Shown: positions 25,932 through 35,143, counted from the stretch's first letter. The stretch: DNA of 64,000 bases from Pseudomonas sp. ZH-FAD (GCF_002803095.1 NZ_PGLR01000022.1:34374-98373), one strand, 5' to 3'. Program-made: numbers and translations. Notes: generated from the letters alone by a model not told the origin.

Positions 25932-27128
25932 TCATTCCGGCCCTTCGGGACTACGCTCCCAGCGCACTTCCTTCTCGGTGGGCGCAGCTACCTCGCCCTC
26001 CATCCAGTCGAGGATTTCGAAGTAATCCTGTTTCAGCTCGTCCTTGATGACCTCGGCCCGCGGTTTGACCCTGACCACATACATGCTCTGCAGGTTCTGG
26101 TGATCCAGGGCACGCCATTTCTGCTCGTCCTTGAGCAGGCGATAAGTGTGGTCGTTCAAGGCTGCGATCACGGCCGCCGACTCCGTCGTACCAGCACGCG
26201 CCACGGCATCGGCCCACTGCCGCACGATGCCGTAGGCCGACGCGGCAGCGCTGGACGGGTAACCCTGGTAGCGCCCGATGTAGTCGGCGACGAAGCGCTT
26301 GCCACGATCATTACCCTCACGCTCAGGCACCCGCCAAGTCCAAGTATCGGTACCGATCACCCCGCTCATCAGTGCCGGTCCGGCCTGCTCGACCATGTCC
26401 TGACTGAGGTTGGGCACCACCACCTGCATGCGCTCGTTGAGCCGCAGGTCGTGAACCATGCGCATGGCATTCACCACGTCCGTGCCGTAGAGCATCAGAA
26501 TCAGCACATCGGCATTGCTCTGCTCCGCCTGCTTGAGCGCCTCGCGGTAGTGACCCCGGGTCGACCGGTCGCGGCTGCGCGAAGCCACGTCCAGGTCGCT
26601 GCTGCGACCACTGGGGATGACATCGTCGCCGGTGATGATGAAGTAGCGCGTTCCCGGCAACGTGGTTTCCAGGTACTCCATCAGCAGGTTATTGGCCATC
26701 CGCGCGCTCGCGCCTTCACGGAACAGATAGTCGTGGCCGGCACGCCCGGTCACCCGGTTGGCATAGGCGGTGGGGACGAAGTACGGCAAGCGCAGCTTGC
26801 GCGCGCGCTCGCCGGCGGCGATGACTTCGTCGCTGGACGCACCCCCCATCAACATCACGGCGCCATCAGCCGCCAGGCGCTCGACATTCTGCACCGCCCG
26901 ATCGGGCGTGGCGCCACTGTTGCGGCTGACCAGCTTGAGTGGCCGCCCCAGAATGCCCCCTTCGCGGTTGATCTCCTCTACCGCCATCAGCGCCCCACGC
27001 TTTTGCGAAAGCCCCTCCCACTTGTAGCTCCCGGTACTGGGGTAACTAAGACCGATCACCAGGGGCGCGGCGGCGAGCGATTGCAGTTGCAGGCCAAAAA
27101 AAGACAATACGGCGATCAGGATTCTCAT
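25932..27128 (-). CDS. Periplasmic branched-chain-amino-acid-type substrate-binding protein
   Basis: The 398-residue protein starts with a signal peptide (MRILIAVLSFFGLQLQSLAAA, then a mature start near APLVIG) and has the Peripla_BP_6 (LivK-like) fold: GLSYPSTGSYKWEG, the NREGGILGRPL segment, and ASSDEVIAAGE. Such proteins feed ABC importers or sensors and are common in aromatic and terpenoid catabolic loci. No ABC permease or ATPase genes are visible nearby, so it is an orphan here. It follows the thiolase-fold gene by 83 bp and is probably co-transcribed with it. Confidence 0.8.
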   Translation of the reverse strand: MRILIAVLSFFGLQLQSLAAAPLVIGLSYPSTGSYKWEGLSQKRGALMAVEEINREGGILGRPLKLVSRNSGATPDRAVQNVERLAADGAVMLMGGASSDEVIAAGERARKLRLPYFVPTAYANRVTGRAGHDYLFREGASARMANNLLMEYLETTLPGTRYFIITGDDVIPSGRSSDLDVASRSRDRSTRGHYREALKQAEQSNADVLILMLYGTDVVNAMRMVHDLRLNERMQVVVPNLSQDMVEQAGPALMSGVIGTDTWTWRVPEREGNDRGKRFVADYIGRYQGYPSSAAASAYGIVRQWADAVARAGTTESAAVIAALNDHTYRLLKDEQKWRALDHQNLQSMYVVRVKPRAEVIKDELKQDYFEILDWMEGEVAAPTEKEVRWERSPEGPE

Positions 27129-27211
27129 GCCCGTCTCCTTGAGCTTTTGTTTTTATGGTTATCCAGGATCTTTTCCATCCGCTCATGTCGTATTGCACGA
27201 GCAATCAGGAA

Positions 27212-28396
27212 TCACTCACGCGACAGCAGTACCGCACCAGCCAGAGGCCCCCCGCCATTACTGGCCACGGCCAGTTTCGGCTGCCCTGGCACCTGCCTCG
27301 CCTCGCCCTCGCCACGCAACTGCACCACCGCCTCGTGCACATGGCCAAGACCATGCAGGCGACCGGCCGATAGCTGACCGCCGTGGGTCGCCAGGGGCAG
27401 TTCGCCATCGAGGGCGATACGCTGGCCTCCTTCGACGAAGGCCGCCGCCTCGCCCCGCCCGCAGAAGCCCAATCCCTCCAGCCAGAGCAAGGTGAGGAAG
27501 CTGAAGCCGTCATACAGCTCGGCCACATCCACATCGGCCGGCTTGTAGTCGGTTCGGCTCCACAGACGCTTGCCACAGGCTTCGGCACTGTAACGGGTGA
27601 GATCATCCATCTGATCCCAGGCATCCCGGCCACTGAACGGGCCACAGATGGATTCGACGAACACCGGTTTGCTGCGTAGATCCGGCGCCGTGTCACGATG
27701 TGAAACGATAAGCACGGTAGCCCCATCCACCGGCACATCGCAGTCGAACAGGCACAGCGGCGTGGAAATCATCCGGGTGCTCATGTACTGGTCGAGGCTC
27801 AGCGGGTCGCGATAGACCGCCTTGGGGTTGAGCATGGCGTTACGCCGAGCGTTCAGGGCAATGGCCGCCAACTGTTCCCGGCGGGTACCGAATTCATGGA
27901 AATAACGGCTGGCGGCAAGGGCCACCCAGTTGGCGGCGGAGGTGGCCTGGAACGGCACCAAGAACTCACCGAAACCGGATACCCGTGGCGCCGAGCCCCC
28001 CACAGTGCTGGAGCGCACACCCTGCGCCAGGGCGCTGGACTCGGTTACGGTACGAAAGCACAGAACATGGCGAGCCTGACCCGAGGCCACAGCCATGCAG
28101 GCATTGATCAAACCGCTCATCTGGGTGGCTTCGTTGCCCGCGCAATACCAGTTCAGCTCCAGGCCCAAGGCTTCCTTGACCTGGCCAATGGAAACCGGCG
28201 AGAAGGCCGGCATGTCGGCACGATAGCCCGGCCAGCTGGCCACTCCGTCTATCTGGCTGCGATCGAGCCCTGCATCCGTCAATGCTGCGAGAATGGCTTC
28301 CAAAGTAAGATCCAACCCCGTGCGCCCCAACCTGCGCCCCACGGCCGACTGGCCAATCCCGGAAATGATCGCTGTTCGTTCCAGAGCCGACACCAT
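27212..28396 (-). CDS. Thiolase-fold protein without nucleophile Cys
   Basis: The 394-residue thiolase-superfamily protein of the lipid-transfer/acetyl-CoA acetyltransferase-like class has NWYCAGNEATQMSG at the place of the active-site Cys loop, so the classical NxxCxSG is absent. It has LYDGFSFLTLLWLEGLGF and THGGQLSAGRLHGLGHVHEA near the C-terminus. The reaction is uncertain: a retro-aldol or Claisen-type step with a DUF35 partner is possible. A CA-like leader (ATAACAAGCAAAAGAGG, 28404-28420) and the operator at 28495 precede it. Confidence 0.78.
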   Translation of the reverse strand: MVSALERTAIISGIGQSAVGRRLGRTGLDLTLEAILAALTDAGLDRSQIDGVASWPGYRADMPAFSPVSIGQVKEALGLELNWYCAGNEATQMSGLINACMAVASGQARHVLCFRTVTESSALAQGVRSSTVGGSAPRVSGFGEFLVPFQATSAANWVALAASRYFHEFGTRREQLAAIALNARRNAMLNPKAVYRDPLSLDQYMSTRMISTPLCLFDCDVPVDGATVLIVSHRDTAPDLRSKPVFVESICGPFSGRDAWDQMDDLTRYSAEACGKRLWSRTDYKPADVDVAELYDGFSFLTLLWLEGLGFCGRGEAAAFVEGGQRIALDGELPLATHGGQLSAGRLHGLGHVHEAVVQLRGEGEARQVPGQPKLAVASNGGGPLAGAVLLSRE

Positions 28397-28494
28397 GGAG
28401 CTTCCTCTTTTGCTTGTTATCAGATTTCGGGCAGGTTCCCAGGAGCCACTCGAGAGAGTATTGACCCCCCATCCAGACTGCGGCAGACTCTAAA

Positions 28495-28513
28495 AAATGT
28501 CAAACAGTCAGTT
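28495..28513. promoter_or_regulatory. 19-bp regulon operator
   Basis: AAATGTC-AAACA-GTCAGTT lies in the divergent region between the thiolase-fold gene (28396, minus) and the acyl-CoA ligase (28634, plus). Confidence 0.62.
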
Positions 28514-28633
28514 TTTCTAAGGATAGCTCACGCAATCAATGCGGCAAAACCGACTGCGGGATGATAGCGGAACGGCTTCTCGTCCCAGGCTCGACGAGAA
28601 GCGCCTACAAAAACAACATCGAGGTCCAGATAT

Positions 28634-30259
28634 ATGTCAGCACGCGAACCCGGCTGGAGCACTGATCAGGTCGACACCATCAACGCCGTACTGCAACGCT
28701 CTACGGAGAAGTACGGCGACCGCCAATTCCTCGAGTTCCTTGGCGAGACCTACAGCTTCGCCGACCTGAACCGGGCTGCCTGCCGCCTGGCCAATGGGCT
28801 AAAAGGCCTGGGAGTGAGCAAAGGTCAGACCGTCGTCACCATCCTCGACAATTCGGCCGACGCCGTCGTCATCTGGTTCGCCATCAACAAGCTCGGCGCG
28901 ATAAGCGTGCCGGTGAACACCGCACTAAAGGGCGATTTCCTGCGCCATCAGGTATCCGACGCCGATGCTGCCGTAGTGATCGCCGAACACGATTATGCCG
29001 AGCGCGTGGCCAACATCGCCGACAAGCTGCCCAACCTGGAAACCCTGGTCTATCGCGGCACCACGCCCGACCTGGTGTTTAACAAGCAACTGCTACCCTG
29101 GGCCGGCCTGCTCAGCGACGACACCAGCGAACCCGAGGTTGATGTGCAACCTGGCGATTTGGCCATGCTCATCTATACCGGTGGCACCACCGGCCCGTCC
29201 AAAGGCTGCATGATCAGCCACAACTATACGTGCAGCCTGGCGCGACAGATGCTGATGATCACCAATCGCGATGAAACAACCATCACCTGGACGCCGCTAC
29301 CGCTGTTCCACTTCAATGCCGTGGCCACCAGCGTCCTGTGCAACATGATGGTCGGCGCCCAGGTCGCCATCTACCCACGCTTCTCGGTGTCCAATTTCTG
29401 GCCGGAAATCGAACGTACCGGTGCCAATGACGTGGGTCTGCTGGCGGCGATGATGCCGATGCTGGCCGGCGCGCCGGACAACGACGCAATGAAGCGCTGC
29501 TACGGCCAGATCAAAGGCGTATGGGGCGCACCTTTCCCGGAACCAGTGCAGCAGGCATGGAAGACGCGCTTCGGCGTCACCCACACCGTTGTCGGCGGCT
29601 TCGGCCTGAGCGAATGCTCGCTGCCGACCATCCTGCCATTCGGTACGCCGATGCGGCCGAACAGCTCCGGTAAGCGCAACACGGAATACTTCGACGTACG
29701 CATCGTCGATGACCACGACAACGAACTGCCGCCCAACACCCCCGGCGAGATCATCGTCCGTCCGCGCAAGCCTCACATCATGTTCGAGGGCTACTGGAAG
29801 CGTCCGGAAGATACCCTCAAGGTCATGCGCAACATGTGGTTCCACACCGGCGACATCGGCATGTTCGACGAGGATGACTACTTCTACTTCCTCGACCGCA
29901 AGAAGGACTACCTGCGCCGCCGTGGCGAGAACATTTCCAGCTTCGAGGTGGAAAGCGCCTTCCTCCAGCATCCGGCTGTGGACGAAGTGGCCGCCCACGC
30001 AGTGCTCTCCGATCTGGGCGAGGATGAACTGAAGGTGACCATCACCCTCAAGCCGGACACCAGCCTGAGCGAGGTAGACCTGTGCCACTGGGCTGCCGAA
30101 CAGATGCCCTACTACGCAGTGCCGCGCTATATCGAGTTCCGCAGCGCCCTGCCGAAGAGCCCCCTGGGTCGCGTCTACAAGTTCCAGCTGCGTGACGAAG
30201 GCGTCACCACCACCACCTGGGATCGTGAAAAGGCCGGTTTCAAGCTCAATAAGCGCTGA
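28634..30259 (+). CDS. Acyl-CoA synthetase (AMP-binding)
   Basis: The 541-residue ligase has the P-loop motif YTGGTTGPSKG at about residue 180, WTPLPLFHFN, GGFGLSECS, and the C-terminal YFYFLDRKKDYLRRRGENIS hinge with KSPLGRVYK carrying the catalytic lysine. It is similar throughout to the interrupted ligase at 35144-36793, which serves as an internal comparison. Resemblance to crotonobetaine/carnitine-CoA ligases suggests a small or branched acid, but the substrate is not proven. The leader ACAAAAACAACA (28607-28618) is Crc/Hfq-like. It is the first gene of a two-gene operon. Confidence 0.9.
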   Translation: MSAREPGWSTDQVDTINAVLQRSTEKYGDRQFLEFLGETYSFADLNRAACRLANGLKGLGVSKGQTVVTILDNSADAVVIWFAINKLGAISVPVNTALKGDFLRHQVSDADAAVVIAEHDYAERVANIADKLPNLETLVYRGTTPDLVFNKQLLPWAGLLSDDTSEPEVDVQPGDLAMLIYTGGTTGPSKGCMISHNYTCSLARQMLMITNRDETTITWTPLPLFHFNAVATSVLCNMMVGAQVAIYPRFSVSNFWPEIERTGANDVGLLAAMMPMLAGAPDNDAMKRCYGQIKGVWGAPFPEPVQQAWKTRFGVTHTVVGGFGLSECSLPTILPFGTPMRPNSSGKRNTEYFDVRIVDDHDNELPPNTPGEIIVRPRKPHIMFEGYWKRPEDTLKVMRNMWFHTGDIGMFDEDDYFYFLDRKKDYLRRRGENISSFEVESAFLQHPAVDEVAAHAVLSDLGEDELKVTITLKPDTSLSEVDLCHWAAEQMPYYAVPRYIEFRSALPKSPLGRVYKFQLRDEGVTTTTWDREKAGFKLNKR

Positions 30260-30278
30260 AGGTGCTGGAAGGAACCAA

Positions 30279-31136
30279 ATGACAGGAACAAGCACCTACT
30301 TCACAGGTGGCTCGGGCAACCGCTTGGCGGCGGATGTCTCGGGCCCGAAAGGCGCTCCCCCGGTGATCCTTCTCCATGGTGGCGGGCAAACCCGCCACTC
30401 TTGGGCGCGAGCACACAAGGTACTAGCCGCCAAGGGTTATCGGGTGATTTCCCTGGACGCTCGCGGCCATGGCGAATCCGACTGGCCCGAGGACGGTGAC
30501 TACAGCACAGACGCGCAGGTCGACGATCTGCTTGCCGTCATCGCCACTCTTGGCGAACGCCCCGCCTTGGTGGGCGCGTCCATGGGTGGCGTGCAGTCGC
30601 TGATCGCCTGCGGACACCATACCGGCCTCGCTTCGGCGCTCATTCTTGTAGATGTCACACCACGCCTTGAAATCCAAGGTATCGAGCACATCATCGGTTT
30701 CATGACCCGGCACCCGGAAGGCTTCGCCTCCTTGGAGCAGGCCGCCGAAGTAGTCGCCGCCTACAACCCGAACAGACGCCCATCGCGCGATCTCAACGGT
30801 CTCAGCAAGAACCTGCGTCAACGCGACGATGGCCGCTGGTACTGGCACTGGGATCCGCGTTTCATGCAAGGCAACCACCTAGAGAAGGTCACGCGGATCG
30901 GCCAGCAGATGAAGGCCGCCGCAAGCGGTGTCGAGATTCCTACGCTACTGGTGCGTGGCCGGCAGAGCGACGTGGTCAGCCCCGAGGGTGTACGAGAGCT
31001 ACGCGAAATGCTGCCACACCTCGACTTCGTCGATATCGAGGGCGCGGGACACATGGTCGCTGGTGACAAGAACGATCTGTTCAACGGAGCCATTATCGAG
31101 TTTCTGCAACGACATCATCCATTGCCCCTCCCCTGA
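30279..31136 (+). CDS. Alpha/beta hydrolase
   Basis: The 285-residue hydrolase has LLHGGGQTRHSW (oxyanion), nucleophile Ser in VGASMGG, an acidic residue in GRQSDVVSP, and His in GAGHMVAGD. It is distinct from the GHSYG pair at 9334 and 16901. It starts 19 bp after the ligase with GGAAGGAA upstream and is probably co-transcribed with it. Function could be thioesterase-like or C-C hydrolase; the sequence does not decide. Confidence 0.82.
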   Translation: MTGTSTYFTGGSGNRLAADVSGPKGAPPVILLHGGGQTRHSWARAHKVLAAKGYRVISLDARGHGESDWPEDGDYSTDAQVDDLLAVIATLGERPALVGASMGGVQSLIACGHHTGLASALILVDVTPRLEIQGIEHIIGFMTRHPEGFASLEQAAEVVAAYNPNRRPSRDLNGLSKNLRQRDDGRWYWHWDPRFMQGNHLEKVTRIGQQMKAAASGVEIPTLLVRGRQSDVVSPEGVRELREMLPHLDFVDIEGAGHMVAGDKNDLFNGAIIEFLQRHHPLPLP

Positions 31137-31195
31137 GCGCATTCGCTCCATGGTCCGGAACCAGGCGGCCAGCGTCATGGCCCAGCATCCATCGG

Positions 31196-32059
31196 CTACT
31201 GACGCTCACTCACCAGGCAGTCCTGAGCAGTGGAAGCCACCAGACGCCGCGAACTGTCGTAGACGCGGGCCTGTGTCAGCCCCCTCCCCCCTTGCATGCT
31301 GGCACTTTCGCAGACGAACAGCAGCCAATCGTCGGCGCGGCAGGCCTGGTGGAACCAGAGCGAGTGGTTGAGGCTGGCGATGAACAGCCGCTCCCGAGCG
31401 TCATCCAGGGGGACGTGATAGCTGATAGCCGCGCTGTTGATCCAGAAGTCGCTGAGATAGGCCAACGCCGAGGCGTGAATGGCGGGGTCGTCCGGTAAAC
31501 TGTGGCGCAAACGCACCCAGTAGGCGACCGCAGGAACCGGTGGAGATCGCCGCAGGTAGTGCTCCGCTTCAATGATTCGTAGCTCCAGACAGGACTTCTC
31601 GAAACGCCCCCAGGCGCCACCCGGCAGTTCATCCATGGGCAGTAGCTCATCCGGCCCGGGCAGGTCATCGGCCATCTCCATATGGAAGAAGCCCGCCATG
31701 GACGCCTGGAAGCTGACCTGGGCGTCCAGAACCTTGCGCTCACCTTGGCGTCCGGCCACATGCAGGCTGGTAAACCGCTTGCCATCCTGCAGCGGAGTCA
31801 CCACGTATTGCAGGGGCAGATCCACTCGGGCCCCTTGCAGAAACAGGCAGTGCAAGGTGGCCGGTTCCTTGTTCGGGCAGCATTGCCTGGCCGCCATCAG
31901 CGCCTGCCCCAGCAGTTGCCCACCAAACACCCGGCCGTTCAGGTTGATGTCATGGATATCGGCGGTGAAAACGGACGCAGACTGTCGGCCTAGTTGGAAT
32001 AACTCTGCCAACTGCTTCTGGCCCCAGGCCAGAGGTGACTCCGTATGCAAAACCATCAT
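31196..32059 (-). CDS. tesB: Acyl-CoA thioesterase II (TesB-like)
   Basis: The 287-residue double hot-dog thioesterase has the TesB catalytic set: Asp204 (AYLSDFW), the NHS segment at 231-233 (SLNHSLWFH) and Gln256 (MQGGRGL), in line with Asp204/Thr228/Gln278 of E. coli TesB. It hydrolyses acyl-CoA and may prevent CoA trapping during growth on the substrate. It is a single gene, divergent from 32197 with an operator at 32154 between them. Two adjacent ATG codons (32059 and 32056) are possible starts. Confidence 0.88.
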   Translation of the reverse strand: MMVLHTESPLAWGQKQLAELFQLGRQSASVFTADIHDINLNGRVFGGQLLGQALMAARQCCPNKEPATLHCLFLQGARVDLPLQYVVTPLQDGKRFTSLHVAGRQGERKVLDAQVSFQASMAGFFHMEMADDLPGPDELLPMDELPGGAWGRFEKSCLELRIIEAEHYLRRSPPVPAVAYWVRLRHSLPDDPAIHASALAYLSDFWINSAAISYHVPLDDARERLFIASLNHSLWFHQACRADDWLLFVCESASMQGGRGLTQARVYDSSRRLVASTAQDCLVSERQ

Positions 32060-32153
32060 GAAAGACTCGTACTCCCGAGATGCCCATCATTCTTCCCAAG
32101 CAGCGGACGGGGCCACCCAACTTATCTCTTGTTGACCTCGACACTACCCAATA

Positions 32154-32172
32154 AACTGACAATTAGTCAATT
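32154..32172. promoter_or_regulatory. 19-bp regulon operator
   Basis: AACTGAC-AATTA-GTCAATT is nearly a perfect palindrome. It lies between the divergent tesB-like gene (32059) and the GlcE-like flavoprotein gene (32197), 25 bp before the latter. Confidence 0.72.
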
Positions 32173-32196
32173 ATTGAATCAACTGCTGCGGTTCCC

Positions 32197-33243
32197 ATGA
32201 ACGATCAGGATGCCAGCGACCGACTGGTCGACACCGTCAGGAGTGCACTGAACAGTCGCACTCCCGTATACATCAGGGGCGGCAAGAGCAAGAGGTTCCT
32301 GCACCAGGCACATCAGGCGACGGAACTCGACAGCCGCGACCATAGCGGCATTCTCCATCTCGATGCCGAACGGATGACAATCAGGGCCCGCGCGGGGACT
32401 CTACTGGCGGAGCTGAACCAGGCTCTGAACGGCAAAGGGCTGACATTGGCATTCGAGCCACCGAGTTTTGCGCCAACGGCCACGGTAGGCGGCATGGTTG
32501 CCTGTGGCCTGGCCGGCCCACGTCAACCCTGGGCGGGAGCGGTAGGCAAGCACTTGCTGGGAGGTAGGCTGATCGATGGCCTGGGTCGTCAGCGGGGGTT
32601 TGGTATCGACGCGACGGAGTCGATACTGGTCGGCAACCCCAGCCAACTGCTGGCGGGAAGCCTCGGCGAACTGGGCTTGTTTACCGAGATCTGCCTGAAA
32701 GTCCGTGCCAAGCCGGCGTGTAGCCGGACGCTGAGGTTGGAGATCGAGCGCGGCTTCGCCCTCTCCCTGATGAGGAAATGGCGGCTATGCGCCTCCCCCA
32801 TCAGCGCCTTCTGCCATACCGGAGACGCCCTCTACCTGCGCCTGGAAGGCAGTGCGGCTACGGTTCGCAAGGCCAGCGATCAGCTGGGTGGGCTGGAAGC
32901 CAACGCCAATTTCTGGGAAGAGCTGCGTGAACACCAATTAGGTTTTTTCCGCGACCCTCGGCCGCTCTGGCGCCTGTCGCTGCCTGAGGATGCGCCGCTA
33001 TCGCCGGAGCTGCCGGGTGCCATACTGCTCGATTGGTGCGGCGCCCAGCGCTGGCTGAAAAGCGATGCCCCGGCCGCGGCGGTGCGCCGTCTTGCCGAGC
33101 GGCTCGGTGGCTATGCCAGCGGCTTCACCCCCGGCGCAACGGAACTCCCCCTACGGCACAACCCAACGACCCGCTCGCAGCCGTTCCTTGAACTCAAGGA
33201 GCACCTGGATCCGCATCGGCTGTTCGGAACGCTCGCCGACTGA
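32197..33243 (+). CDS. Orphan GlcE-like FAD-binding protein
   Basis: The 348-residue protein resembles glycolate oxidase subunit GlcE: IRGGKSKRFL, the ARAGTLLAELNQAL segment, ATVGGMVACGLAGPRQPW, and SLGELGLFTEICLKV. The segment that in GlcE usually reads KNVAGYDLSRL is replaced by ILVGNPSQLL, so FAD contacts or partner contacts may differ. GlcE normally works with GlcD and the iron-sulfur subunit GlcF, neither of which is present here. It is a single-gene unit under a regulon operator. An oxidoreductase role for a 2-hydroxy acid is possible but not shown. Confidence 0.75.
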   Translation: MNDQDASDRLVDTVRSALNSRTPVYIRGGKSKRFLHQAHQATELDSRDHSGILHLDAERMTIRARAGTLLAELNQALNGKGLTLAFEPPSFAPTATVGGMVACGLAGPRQPWAGAVGKHLLGGRLIDGLGRQRGFGIDATESILVGNPSQLLAGSLGELGLFTEICLKVRAKPACSRTLRLEIERGFALSLMRKWRLCASPISAFCHTGDALYLRLEGSAATVRKASDQLGGLEANANFWEELREHQLGFFRDPRPLWRLSLPEDAPLSPELPGAILLDWCGAQRWLKSDAPAAAVRRLAERLGGYASGFTPGATELPLRHNPTTRSQPFLELKEHLDPHRLFGTLAD

Positions 33244-33259
33244 CGGCAGCCCGGATGGT

Positions 33260-33712
33260 TCATACCGCCGGCAGCTTGCGATTGACATACTTGAAGGTGC
33301 CGGTGGCGGTGGCCAGCAACTCGCCCCGCTCGTTGCGCACCTCGCCATCGCAGAATGCCAGTGATTTACCGCTGGCCCGCAGGAAACCCTGAGCAATGAG
33401 CAAATCACCCACCCCACCTCCTGGGCGGATGAAGTTGGCCTTCATCTCCACGGTGACGCAGCTACGACCACTACCCTGGCCCAGGGTGCTGCAGGCCAGA
33501 ACCACGTCCAGTATGGTCATGATCAAACCGCCATGAGCCGACGCCCCACCATTCATATGGAAGTTCTTGAGCCTGAGCCGCAGCTGCGCACCGCGCTCAT
33601 CGAACGATGGAGCGCCAAGGATTTCCAGATGCGTAAGCAGCGGATCCATTCCCAGCAAAGGGTCGACACTCTCCAGGAAGCTGCTCAGCTCCTGTGCGTT
33701 TCTATCCGACAT
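33260..33712 (-). CDS. PaaI-type hot-dog thioesterase
   Basis: The 150-residue single hot-dog protein has NGGASAHGGLIMTILDV, the helix motif of PaaI/YbgC-like thioesterases, and ends with a strand TATGTFKYV. It would hydrolyse an aberrant or end-product acyl/aryl-CoA. ATG 33712 overlaps the TGA of the upstream MFS gene (TGATG), which suggests translational coupling; a GTG one codon earlier is also possible. Confidence 0.83.
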   Translation of the reverse strand: MSDRNAQELSSFLESVDPLLGMDPLLTHLEILGAPSFDERGAQLRLRLKNFHMNGGASAHGGLIMTILDVVLACSTLGQGSGRSCVTVEMKANFIRPGGGVGDLLIAQGFLRASGKSLAFCDGEVRNERGELLATATGTFKYVNRKLPAV

Positions 33713-35046
33713 CACGCCTCCTGACCCCGGCTCCGCAACGGAGATCCCATGCTGTCATTCTCCACTTCACCATGTTCTTTGCGCTCCAGAGGCCTGCCAA
33801 AATCCGGATAGCGTCCCATGAGCAGCAACAGTACGGCCCCCAGGGCAAAGCTGATAGTGCAGTGCAGCAGCAGTCCCGAATAGGAACCGGACTGCGCGAA
33901 GAGATAGTTGAAGTAGAGCGGTGCCAGAGCCGCCCCCAGACCAATGAAGCCCATATGCAGACTGAATATCCTGCTGTAGTCGCGCATGCCGAAGTAGCGC
34001 GCCATGAGGAAGGCCGCGATGTCCATTTCCGCCCCGGCACCCAGGCCTACCAGCGCCGAGGCCAGCATCAGGCTGTGCAGGTGGGTATCCACCACAGAGA
34101 ACATCAGACAACCCACCGCGGGCATAGCCAGCACCACGAAGGCCACGCCAGGCGCCCACAGCCGATCGACCAAGTAACCCACTACCACCCGCCCGAGAAT
34201 CAACGATACGCCGTAGACACTGAAGGCCATCGCCGCATCACTAGCCGATAGACCCTTGTCGCGCAGCATCGGAATGGTGCTGGTGACCATGCCGACCATT
34301 GCGGTGACCGACAGCAGCAGCGCGACGTTGCACAACCAGAAGCGCAGCGAACGGGCCGTCTCGCTCAGTGACAAGCCGCCAAGACCGAGCGGCCCGCCCA
34401 CGGCACGGGTGACGGCGGCGCTGGCCGGACTGTCACTGCGTATCCAGAAAATCGATAGAGGCGTGGTTATCAGCAACGGCAGCAACGCAAGAATCCAGAA
34501 GCCGGCCTTCCAGCCTGCCAGCTCGATTGCCCAGCTGAGCAGCGGAGGCAGAATCAATGCTGCGCTGCCGGTACCACAGAGAATGATCGCCAGCGCCAGG
34601 CCACGATTGCGCTCGAACCAGAGGTTGACCAATTGTGTCCAGGTCACCATGGTCGTCCCCATCCCGGCGAATGCCATCAGGGTGTAGCAGGCATAAAGTT
34701 GCCAGACCTCGGTGATGAAGGTGATCAGCCAATAGGAAAGTGACAACGTGATCAGCGAGATAATGGCCACGGGACGCAGACCATGGCGGCGGATCAGCCA
34801 GCCACTGATCTGCACAGCGATGATGGTGGCGACCAGCAGGAAGGAGATGGCCGGCTGGATTTCCTCGCGAGACCAGCCAAGCCCCTCCTGCAGCGGCAGA
34901 ACCAGAGAGCCGAAGGAGTACAACGGAACGACCGAGACGGAAGTGCCGATCCCCAACAGCGAGAGGATCAGGATCCGCCAGCCCTGGCGGAATTCGGTAA
35001 GGTCGATCGCCAGTGAAGGAGCGGATTTCGGTTGGGATTGCGACAT
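33712..35046 (-). CDS. MFS permease (monocarboxylate/OFA-type)
   Basis: The 444-residue protein has about 12 hydrophobic segments in two halves, starting at WRILILSLLGIGTSVSVVPLYSFGSLVLPL. It resembles MFS transporters of the oxalate/formate/monocarboxylate group and is probably an importer for an acidic substrate or intermediate. The start MSQSQPK at 35046 has GGAG upstream and follows a GAAAACAACAAGAG leader motif (35064-35077); the frame continues upstream but would cross the operator. It is co-transcribed with the PaaI-type thioesterase. Confidence 0.82.
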   Translation of the reverse strand: MSQSQPKSAPSLAIDLTEFRQGWRILILSLLGIGTSVSVVPLYSFGSLVLPLQEGLGWSREEIQPAISFLLVATIIAVQISGWLIRRHGLRPVAIISLITLSLSYWLITFITEVWQLYACYTLMAFAGMGTTMVTWTQLVNLWFERNRGLALAIILCGTGSAALILPPLLSWAIELAGWKAGFWILALLPLLITTPLSIFWIRSDSPASAAVTRAVGGPLGLGGLSLSETARSLRFWLCNVALLLSVTAMVGMVTSTIPMLRDKGLSASDAAMAFSVYGVSLILGRVVVGYLVDRLWAPGVAFVVLAMPAVGCLMFSVVDTHLHSLMLASALVGLGAGAEMDIAAFLMARYFGMRDYSRIFSLHMGFIGLGAALAPLYFNYLFAQSGSYSGLLLHCTISFALGAVLLLLMGRYPDFGRPLERKEHGEVENDSMGSPLRSRGQEA

Positions 35047-35095
35047 ATGGAAGCTCCACAGTGCTCTTGTTGTTTTCCCCGATTCTATACAGAGA

Positions 35096-35130
35096 AAGGC
35101 AATAAATGACACTTGTTTATTTATTGCCTT
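35096..35130. promoter_or_regulatory. 12-bp perfect inverted repeat enclosing a degenerate operator
   Basis: Arms AAGGCAATAAAT (35096-35107) and ATTTATTGCCTT (35119-35130) are perfectly complementary with an 11-nt loop. The operator-like AAATGAC-ACTTG-TTTATTT (35104-35122) lies across it. On the minus strand it follows the ligase pseudogene stop (35144) and precedes the MFS gene, so it could act as a weak terminator (only TCTCTGT follows), as an operator, or both. Confidence 0.5.
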
Positions 35131-35143
35131 CTCGGTGATTTCG

